From: Kofleriaceae bacterium
GTDB taxonomy: Bacteria; Myxococcota_A; Polyangia; Haliangiales; Haliangiaceae
Direction: 5' to 3'
Length of the DNA stretch: 5,298 nucleotides
Assembly: GCA_016763395.1 (NCBI GenBank)
Contig: JAESTW010000750.1
Span: forward strand, 1-5,298
Below, piece by piece: positions 1 through 5,298 of this stretch. Every line of letters begins with the position of its first letter. Position 1 is the stretch's first letter. A model generated the notes under the pieces. The model worked only from the letters and a program-made list of their open reading frames with translations, ran no database searches and was not told the origin of the DNA. The translations under genes and the position numbers were made by a program.

Positions 1-501
1 AAATACGGTTTGCCGTACAGGCAGCGCACCAGTATCAGAGGACAGCGTGACGCTAGCTGTCTTTTTCTCTATCGACAGTACCGCGACGTCGGCCTGTTTA
101 CTGGTTACAACCACTCTGGCAGCAGTGAACCCAGTTTGGCCCGGAAGCCGGACAACAACATGAGTCGCCCCGGCAACAACATGTTGCGCTGTGAGAATCA
201 GCCCGCTATCCCCAACAATAAAGCCACTGCCGTGTCCAGCTTTGGGTGTCGCCACTGAAATGGTTGGGCCTCTTTCACCGAGCGCGATTTTCTCCACACC
301 GACCTTGCCAATGGCAAACACTCGGACAGTCGCTGCGTCGACATTTTGGTATGACACAAGTTCCGTGGAAGTTTTAGCGGGTGCCACCTGTGGCTCTTCT
401 TGCGCCAACGCTGCTTCACCATTGATGGCAAGAAGAAGGAAGACAACACCTGTGTAGAGTACTAGAAAGGGCTGGAAGGTCACGCTTGGAATAGTATCCA
501 C
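1..501 (-). CDS. Exported trypsin/HtrA-like serine protease, N-terminal part (runs off left edge)
   Basis: An open frame of 167 codons runs leftward from GTG at 501 to the window edge. I chose this start because an in-frame TAA immediately precedes it and a GGCAGGGA ribosome site ends 9 bases upstream. A later in-frame GTG at 483 has no such site. Residues 9-26 form a hydrophobic signal segment, with a likely signal peptidase I cut after ALA (31-33), so the protein is probably periplasmic or secreted. A low-complexity stretch follows, then the trypsin-like fold: GHGSGFIV (89-96), LTAQHVVAGA with the probable catalytic His107, and ADVAVLSIE with the probable catalytic Asp138. The order and spacing match the chymotrypsin-fold family of HtrA/DegP and related trypsin-like peptidases. 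The catalytic serine (GNSGGP-type motif) and any PDZ domain would lie beyond the edge, so I cannot tell an HtrA chaperone-protease from a simpler trypsin-like protein, nor exclude an inactive homologue. It is transcribed divergently from the M16 peptidase gene. Confidence 0.8.
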   Translation of the reverse strand, partial: MDTIPSVTFQPFLVLYTGVVFLLLAINGEAALAQEEPQVAPAKTSTELVSYQNVDAATVRVFAIGKVGVEKIALGERGPTISVATPKAGHGSGFIVGDSGLILTAQHVVAGATHVVVRLPGQTGFTAARVVVTSKQADVAVLSIEKKTASVTLSSDTGALPVRQTVF

Positions 502-510
502 TTACCGAAA

Positions 511-518
511 TCCCTGCC
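511..518 (-). promoter_or_regulatory. Ribosome binding site of the serine protease gene
   Basis: On the minus strand the sequence GGCAGGGA ends 9 bases before the GTG codon at 501. It resembles a Shine-Dalgarno site (AGGGA core against AGGAG). It favours the GTG at 501 over the internal GTG at 483, and this start also includes the full signal peptide. Confidence 0.5.
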
Positions 519-597
519 AGTCTCGATCGACTCAGTTTCTGAAGCCAGGCGCGACACCAGCCGCCTGTCATTGACAACCTCAACTTCAGCTTGTTGC

Positions 598-603
598 GTT
601 ATA
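598..603 (-). promoter_or_regulatory. Possible -10 element for the serine protease gene
   Basis: On the minus strand this hexamer reads TATAAC, matching the sigma-70 -10 consensus at five of six positions. Transcription from it would start near 590 and give a leader of about 90 bases. The matching -35 region is poor: at 17 bases spacing it reads CCTAAG, while a better TTGAAA lies only 10 bases upstream. The call therefore rests on one hexamer and its position. Confidence 0.2.
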
Positions 604-751
604 GCTTCACTTTTTTCAAACTTAGGTTGAATGATCTACCCGGACACGGACATAGACTGCTGCATCACCTCGCGAATCGTAAGACTGCGAATATTTCTGG
701 TATCCACGGTTGCCTCTCTTCACCTCTCTGTCACAATGCTACTCAATACCC

Positions 752-3607
752 ATGAAACTTGCGAAAACCTCCCTATTCTCGCTGCTACTGGCCTTCGGCT
801 GTGGTGGCTCTAGCACGCCAGCTGAAAGCACTGGCCGCACAATCAATTCACTCGTGGATGAAGCAGTGGTGGAAGCGGCGCTTCCCATTGATCCAGACAT
901 TCGAGTTGGCAAACTTGAGAACGGACTGACCTACTACATCAAGCAACATCACAAACCAGAGGCACGGGCGTCGCTGCGGCTCGCTATAAATGCTGGCTCT
1001 GTATTGGAAGACGAGGATCAGCGCGGGCTCGCTCACTTTCTGGAGCACATGGCGTTCAACGGAACCAAGCACTTTGAGAAGATGGCGATCGTCAACTACC
1101 TAGAGAGCATCGGCATGTCCTTCGGCGCTGATGTAAATGCCTACACATCCTTTGATGAGACGGTCTACATGCTGCAGGTACCTACGGACAGCAAAGAGAC
1201 TCTGGCGAAGGGGCTCGATATTTTGCACGAGTGGTCCTATGCGATTACGCTCGATCCCGAGGAAGTCGAAAAAGAGCGCGGTGTTGTCATCGAAGAGTGG
1301 CGGCTGGGTCGTGGCGCGAGTGAGAGAATCTTCGACAAACAATTCCCACTGATGTTCAAAGGCTCGAAGTACGCAGAGCGGCTGCCCATTGGCAAGAAGG
1401 AGATTCTCGAAACGGCTCCAGTTTCTGCGCTCAGACGCTTTTACGAGGAGTGGTACCGCCCGGACTTAATGGTAGTTGTTGCGGTTGGAGACTTCGATCC
1501 GGACGAGATGGAAGCGATGATTAAGGAGCGTTTTAGCACACTAAAAAATCCTGCCGGGAATGTGCGCGAACGAAAACCTGTCACTGTACCAACGCACTCA
1601 GAGACTATCGTATCGATTGAGACCGATCCAGAGATGACAAGAACCAGTGTACAGATCATCAATAAGATGCCACACCGGCCTGAGATAACAAAATCGGACT
1701 ATCGAAGAAACATCGCGGAGTCGCTCTACCACAGCATGCTCAACGAGCGCTTTAGAGAGATTGGCCAGACACCAAAATCACCCTTTATGTTCGCAGCATC
1801 ATCGACTGGCGGGTGGGCGCGGTCCACCGACCAATTCTCACTTTGGGCGATGGCAAAACAAGGTCGTGTGCAAGATGTGATTGATGTGTTGGTAACAGAA
1901 GTGGAGCGAGTCAACCAGCACGGCTTCACGGCGACAGAGCTTGAGCGTGCCAAGGCCGGCGTTCTTCGGGGCTTCCAACAATCCGTTCTCGAACACGAGA
2001 AAACTGATTCGAGTCAGTTTGCTGCAGAAATTCTAAGAAATTTTCTTGAACAAGAAATGATGCCCGGTATCGCCCACGAGCTCCGAATTGCAGAGGAGGT
2101 TCTTCCTACCTACACCTTAGAAGAGCTCAACCGGATGGCCCGTGAGTGGACCAGCAAAGAGAATCGTGTAGTTCTCGTGAGTGGGCCCGCGAAGGCCAAA
2201 ATGCCAACTCAGGCCGCTGTACTTGCCAAAGTTGACTCTGTTGTTGGCAAGACTCTCAAGCCCTACAAAGACGTTGTTGTTGACGGGCCATTAATGGACG
2301 GCAAGCCAAAGGCTGGAACCATCACCAAGATCGAGAAGGTCGATGCGATTGGCGTTACGGTATGGACGCTATCCAACGGCGCCCGAGTAATTCTTAAGCC
2401 AACCGAATTCAAAAACGACACTATTCTAATGAGCGGATTTTCACCTGGCGGCCATTCGCTAGTTGGCGACAAAGACTACCCGTCGGCCCGCTTTGCATCT
2501 TCGATTGTAGCAAACGGCGGGATAGGCAAGCACTCAGAAGTTGCTTTAACAAAACTTTTGTCCGGAAAGATTGCTAGCGCCCGCGTCGGTATTGGAGAAC
2601 TTGAAGAAAGCGTAAGTGGCCGGGCATCCGCAGCAGATCTCGAAACGATGTTTCAACTTTTACACTTGCGATTCACTGCACCGCGAAAAGACAAAGCCGA
2701 CTTTGCAGCTTGGAAGGCAAACCAACAGGAGTGGGTTCGGAACCGAAAGCTCAACCCCGAGAGTGTGTTCTTCGATGAGGTCTCGGCAATGGCTGCGGGC
2801 AACCACATGCGCTACTTGCCAGCCACACTCGAGATGCTTGAGAACATTTCGCAGGACAAGGCATTTGAAATCTACAAAGAACGATTCGCAGATGCTGGAG
2901 ACTTCACTTTCGTCTTTGTGGGCAACATTGATGAGGCGAAATTTCGGCCACTGATCGAAACCTATGTCGCGAGTCTTCCGGCAACAGGACGAAACGAGAA
3001 GTGGAAGGACATTGGCGTAAAGCGTCCAAAGGGGCTCAAGAAGATTCGGACAAAGGCGGGGACTGAGCCAAAGAGCTTTGTCTATCTCACCATGCACGGC
3101 GATGAGAAGTGGTCCTGGGAGAAGCAAGACGATCTCGAGATGCTTAGTCAAGTGTTGCGCATCCGCTTACGTGAAGTACTGCGTGAAGACATGGGGGGCG
3201 TCTACGGAGTCTTTTCTGGCGGTGGGATCAGCCGGCGTCCAAAGCAGCGTTACGCATTTCAAATCGGCTTTGGTTGTGCGCCTGCAAACGCGGACAAGCT
3301 GAAGAAGGCAGTGTTTCAGGTAGTCGCAGAGATCAAGAAGAAGGGCGCGAGCAAAGAGATCATCACCAAGCTGAAGGAAAAACGACGACGCAGTTACCAG
3401 ACCGATTCGAAAGAGAACTACTGGTGGCTTCGCGGACTTCAGAACCACTACCGGTATGGTACGGACCCGACAAAGCTTCTCGAGATTGACAAGTCAGTCG
3501 AGCGGGTGTCTTCCAAGCGTGTTCAAGCAGCTGCCAAGAAGTTCTTGAATACCAAACGCATGATTGACGCGTTGCTCTTGCCGGTCGATGGCACTCCAAT
3601 GGAGTAG
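752..3607 (+). CDS. M16 family (pitrilysin/insulinase, PqqL-like) zinc metallopeptidase, probable lipoprotein
   Basis: This complete 951-residue protein is a two-unit M16 peptidase close in length to E. coli PqqL (about 930). I chose ATG 752 over the in-frame TTG at 710 because the protein then opens with a lipoprotein-type signal: MK, a hydrophobic run, and AFGC with Cys17 followed by a Gly/Ser-rich linker. It is probably exported and anchored by lipid to the outer membrane or periplasmic side. The N-terminal half (about 60-490) carries the inverted zinc motif HFLEH (His95, Glu98 as base, His99). The third zinc ligand is probably Glu175 in KERGVVIEE, at the family's usual spacing of 76. The C-terminal half (about 535-951) has the SPGGHSL segment and the Arg811/Tyr818 pair in REDMGGVYG, expected for substrate binding; it lacks its own zinc motif, as is normal for this family. 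M16 enzymes degrade peptides inside a closed clamshell. PqqL/FusC relatives act in iron-linked protein degradation, but nothing here shows that substrate. No Shine-Dalgarno site precedes the ATG. The gene stands alone, divergent from the serine protease and convergent with mutM. Confidence 0.93.
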   Translation: MKLAKTSLFSLLLAFGCGGSSTPAESTGRTINSLVDEAVVEAALPIDPDIRVGKLENGLTYYIKQHHKPEARASLRLAINAGSVLEDEDQRGLAHFLEHMAFNGTKHFEKMAIVNYLESIGMSFGADVNAYTSFDETVYMLQVPTDSKETLAKGLDILHEWSYAITLDPEEVEKERGVVIEEWRLGRGASERIFDKQFPLMFKGSKYAERLPIGKKEILETAPVSALRRFYEEWYRPDLMVVVAVGDFDPDEMEAMIKERFSTLKNPAGNVRERKPVTVPTHSETIVSIETDPEMTRTSVQIINKMPHRPEITKSDYRRNIAESLYHSMLNERFREIGQTPKSPFMFAASSTGGWARSTDQFSLWAMAKQGRVQDVIDVLVTEVERVNQHGFTATELERAKAGVLRGFQQSVLEHEKTDSSQFAAEILRNFLEQEMMPGIAHELRIAEEVLPTYTLEELNRMAREWTSKENRVVLVSGPAKAKMPTQAAVLAKVDSVVGKTLKPYKDVVVDGPLMDGKPKAGTITKIEKVDAIGVTVWTLSNGARVILKPTEFKNDTILMSGFSPGGHSLVGDKDYPSARFASSIVANGGIGKHSEVALTKLLSGKIASARVGIGELEESVSGRASAADLETMFQLLHLRFTAPRKDKADFAAWKANQQEWVRNRKLNPESVFFDEVSAMAAGNHMRYLPATLEMLENISQDKAFEIYKERFADAGDFTFVFVGNIDEAKFRPLIETYVASLPATGRNEKWKDIGVKRPKGLKKIRTKAGTEPKSFVYLTMHGDEKWSWEKQDDLEMLSQVLRIRLREVLREDMGGVYGVFSGGGISRRPKQRYAFQIGFGCAPANADKLKKAVFQVVAEIKKKGASKEIITKLKEKRRRSYQTDSKENYWWLRGLQNHYRYGTDPTKLLEIDKSVERVSSKRVQAAAKKFLNTKRMIDALLLPVDGTPME

Positions 3608-3619
3608 GGTCCCTTTGGT

Positions 3620-3649
3620 ACGCTAGCCAACCTACTAGCGTTGGCAGCG
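3620..3649. terminator. Convergent-gene hairpin, possible bidirectional terminator
   Basis: Between the two converging genes lies a strong inverted repeat that can fold in two mutually exclusive ways. The first is a perfect 7-bp stem ACGCTAG/CTAGCGT (3620-3626 with 3635-3641) around an 8-base loop. The second is a 10-bp stem with one bulged A: CGCT-GCCAAC (3621-3631) with GTTGGC-AGCG (3640-3649), also with an 8-base loop. The position, 12 bases after the M16 stop and overlapping the mutM stop, fits a terminator for one or both genes. No T-tract follows on either strand, so it is not a classic intrinsic terminator; it may instead protect 3' ends. Confidence 0.4.
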
Positions 3650-4471
3650 CGGGCAGTAGAAGGTAGCCCGCGCCTGTTGCACAATTCGGCGAATGACTCC
3701 CGGACACTCCGAGTTCGGACAGGGCTTGCCTTCCCGGTCGTAGACCCAGAGGTAGTGCGAGTGCTCACCGGCGTGTCCCTCGGCCGACACAAAGTCTTTG
3801 AGACTCGTGCCGCCATGCTCTAGTGCCCGATCTAGCACCTCCAGGCTCGCCTTGCGCAAGTTTTCACAGCGCGTTTTCGATAGAGTTTTGGCGATGCGCG
3901 TCGGATGTATCTTCGCCATCCAAAGAGCTTCGCTGACGTAAATATTCCCAAGTCCGGCCACCAGGCTCTGGTCCAAGAGAGCAAGTTTGATACTCCGACC
4001 CCGGCGTTTGCAGCCCTGATAAAAGTAGGAAGGGTCGATGCCATCAGTTAAAGGATCGGGCCCGAGTTTGGTCAAGGAAGCATGCTCGCGTTCTTGCCCG
4101 CGTTGCAGCGTCTCCACTTGTCCGAATCGTCTTGGGTCGGAGAAACGCAAGATCCGGCCGTCCTTTAGTGACCACTCGACGTGGGTATGCTTGGGGCGCT
4201 CGCTTTCGCCCTCAAAGTACCGCAGTCGGCCGCTCATACCCAAATGCACCAGTACTGCCTGTTTTCTGCCCTTCCAGTACAGAATGAGATATTTGCCAAT
4301 TCGGTCTACCGATTCAAGAGTTGCGCCTTCACTCGCTTCTTTAATCGCAGCCAAGTCAAAGGGTTTGTTCAGCCTCAGATTCTTGCCTGACCACCAAACT
4401 TTTTCTGCCTTTGCCCCGAGAATCGGACTGAGGGTTCTTCGGACCGTCTCAACCTCGGGCAGCTCAGGCAT
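3635..4471 (-). CDS. mutM: Formamidopyrimidine-DNA glycosylase (Fpg/MutM)
   Basis: This complete 278-residue protein is slightly longer than E. coli Fpg (269). Fpg removes 8-oxoguanine and ring-opened purines from DNA and cuts the strand by beta,delta-elimination, in the cytoplasm. The mature protein begins PELPEVET, giving the catalytic N-terminal proline (Pro2) and Glu3. Other expected residues are present: Lys60 in RIGKYLI, Met79 in HLGMSG, and DPRRFG (112-117) with the arginines that fill the DNA gap. The helix-two-turn-helix is LDQSLVAGLGNIYVSEA (166-182, Asn176). The C-terminal zinc finger uses Cys251, Cys256, Cys273 and Cys276, with the DNA-binding Arg268 in ARATFYC. The first cysteine pair is spaced CX4C rather than the CX2C of E. 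coli, which I regard as a family variant. The proline-start motif fixes the ATG. It follows rsmA with an 8-base overlap and only a weak upstream AGAAAG, so translational coupling is likely. All key residues are intact. Confidence 0.97.
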   Translation of the reverse strand: MPELPEVETVRRTLSPILGAKAEKVWWSGKNLRLNKPFDLAAIKEASEGATLESVDRIGKYLILYWKGRKQAVLVHLGMSGRLRYFEGESERPKHTHVEWSLKDGRILRFSDPRRFGQVETLQRGQEREHASLTKLGPDPLTDGIDPSYFYQGCKRRGRSIKLALLDQSLVAGLGNIYVSEALWMAKIHPTRIAKTLSKTRCENLRKASLEVLDRALEHGGTSLKDFVSAEGHAGEHSHYLWVYDREGKPCPNSECPGVIRRIVQQARATFYCPRCQR

Positions 4472-5298
4472 CGCGACTTTCTGTAGCGAGCAGAATACTC
4501 TCCGTCAGAGCAGCGAACTCCTCGACCGAAAGAGTTTCGCCGCGCCGTCCACCGTCGATCCCGACATGATCGAGCGCGCCCAAAACAATTTCTTTGTCGT
4601 ATTTGGATTGCAGAGAGTTTCGCAGAGTCTTTCGGCGCTGTGCAAATCCAGCATGTACAACCGAAGAAAACTCCTTGCTGTCCGAGATCGGAGCACGCGG
4701 TTTGTCTAGCATCTCGAGCTTAATTACTGTTGAATTGACTCTCGGCGGCGGGCTGAAATCCTCGGCGCTGGCCTGCACAACCGTGCTGATATCCGCATAC
4801 GCACTCATGATAACAGTCAGAGCACCGTATGCCTTAATTCCAGCTGGAGCGACCATCCTGTCCGCCATCTCCTTTTGAATCATGGCAACTACATGGGTAA
4901 TATGCTCACGCTGATCGAGCAACCTAAACAGAATCTGTGAGGCAATCTGGTACGGCAAGTTGCCACAAACCGCGATCTTCTCAGCACGCCACTTCGCAAT
5001 CGCGCCGTAGTCGTACTTCATCGCGTCAGCGGCGTGAATATCGACATTGTCGAGTTCGCCCAGTTCAGCCTTTAGGACCATGAGCATGTCCGGCTCACGC
5101 TCTACCGCAACAAGCTGACCGTCCGGTAAGCGTTGTGCAAGGCGCATTGTCAACGTTCCCAGCCCCGATCCAACCTCGACCACCGTGGCAAAGGTAGACT
5201 TCACGGTGGCGTCGACAATCGCGCGATAGACCCGCTCAGAAACAAGAAAGTTGCCCCCATGACTTCTTTGCGTACAGGTCGTACTTTTTCAGAAGTGC
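4464..5298 (-). CDS. rsmA: 16S rRNA dimethyladenosine transferase RsmA (KsgA), 5'-partial, apparent frameshift near 5250
   Basis: RsmA uses S-adenosylmethionine to dimethylate two adjacent adenines in the 3' terminal helix of 16S rRNA (A1518/A1519 in E. coli numbering) during 30S assembly. The main frame, open from 5290 to the TGA at 4464, holds nearly the whole enzyme. Counting from GTG 5204: EVGSGLGTLT (10-19, SAM motif I), Glu35 in AVEREPD, Asp60 in AADAMKYD, the NLPY catalytic motif (82-85), QKEMADRMV (110-118), FSPPPRVNSTV (150-160) and FAQRRKTLRNSL (187-198). Upstream of 5204 this frame still encodes NFLVSERVYRAIVDA, then hits a stop at 5290-5292. The conserved block before it, LLKKYDLYAKKSWGQ, is in another frame (5298 to 5251). 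Together they spell the usual GQNFL region, so two bases seem missing (or one extra) near 5248-5256. GTG 5204 has no ribosome site and would remove the SAM-binding N-terminus, so I do not accept it as the natural start. The true start lies beyond the right edge. The gene overlaps mutM by 8 bases. Confidence 0.88.

Larger units (their letters stand above)
502..751. other. Divergent intergenic region between the two envelope peptidase genes
   Basis: These 250 bases separate the GTG of the leftward protease gene from the ATG of the rightward M16 gene, so both promoters should lie here. No short ORF in it has both a ribosome site and recognisable protein features. I see one good -10-like hexamer facing left (598-603). 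Facing right there is only a weak pair, TTGAAT (627-632) and CATAGA (651-656), spaced by 18 bases. A small perfect inverted repeat, TGTCA-T-TGACA (566-576), could be a regulator site or chance. An in-frame stop (TAA at 680-682) limits how far the M16 gene could extend upstream. I see no riboswitch or tRNA. Confidence 0.6.

Noticed and set aside
10..258. An 82-codon plus-strand frame, with overlapping frames at 191-457 (+) and 198-449 (-)
   Set aside because: All overlap the leftward serine protease frame, which has a signal peptide and His/Asp motifs in the right order; these three have no protein-like features.
571..605. TTGACA (571-576) with TATAGC (600-605) as a plus-strand sigma-70 promoter for the M16 gene
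   Set aside because: The spacer is 23 bases, too long for a standard sigma-70 promoter.
710..751. TTG at 710 as the start of the M16 gene
   Set aside because: It would put 14 mostly polar residues before the MK-led lipoprotein signal and has no ribosome site; ATG 752 gives a normal export signal.
2660..3151. A 163-codon minus-strand frame inside the M16 gene
   Set aside because: It is antisense to the conserved C-terminal half of the M16 peptidase, with no domain signature.
4038..4709. A 223-codon open frame on the plus strand opposite mutM and rsmA
   Set aside because: It lies entirely antisense to two well-identified genes, has no recognisable domain or ribosome site, and spans the junction between them. 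It is best explained as a shadow frame.
5202..5204. GTG at 5204 as the natural start of rsmA
   Set aside because: It has no ribosome site, and RsmA-like sequence (NFLVSERVYRAIVDA) continues upstream in the same frame. It looks like the first available start after a frameshift.

Overview
The window carries four protein-coding genes and no RNA gene, mobile element, CRISPR array or long repeat that I can support. Codons look balanced and base composition appears even from end to end, so nothing points to recent transfer. A cleavable signal peptide, a lipoprotein signal on a two-unit M16 metallopeptidase and standard bacterial RsmA and Fpg proteins suggest a Gram-negative bacterium. I cannot name the phylum; a deltaproteobacterial or myxobacterial lineage is only a guess.

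Layout, left to right. (1) 1-501, minus strand: the N-terminal 167 codons of an exported trypsin/HtrA-like serine protease. It starts with GTG and runs off the left edge before the catalytic serine. (2) 502-751: a divergent intergenic region that must hold the promoters of the protease and of the next gene; only weak promoter-like elements are visible. (3) 752-3607, plus strand: a complete 951-residue M16 (pitrilysin/insulinase, PqqL-like) zinc peptidase with a probable lipoprotein signal. (4) 3608-3649: a convergent junction with a compact inverted-repeat structure that overlaps the end of the next gene. (5) 3635-4471, minus strand: a complete mutM/fpg DNA glycosylase. (6) 4464-5298, minus strand: rsmA/ksgA, whose 5' end lies beyond the right edge and whose reading frame is broken near 5250.

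The genes form two themes. The left half encodes two divergently transcribed envelope peptidases, plausibly for protein or peptide turnover outside the cytoplasm. The right half is a housekeeping pair, rsmA then mutM, overlapping by 8 bases and probably co-transcribed leftward (16S rRNA methylation and oxidised-guanine repair). The most notable observation is the rsmA frameshift: the conserved N-terminal block sits in one frame and the rest of the enzyme in another. I found no convincing novel multi-gene system; this looks like an ordinary chromosomal region.
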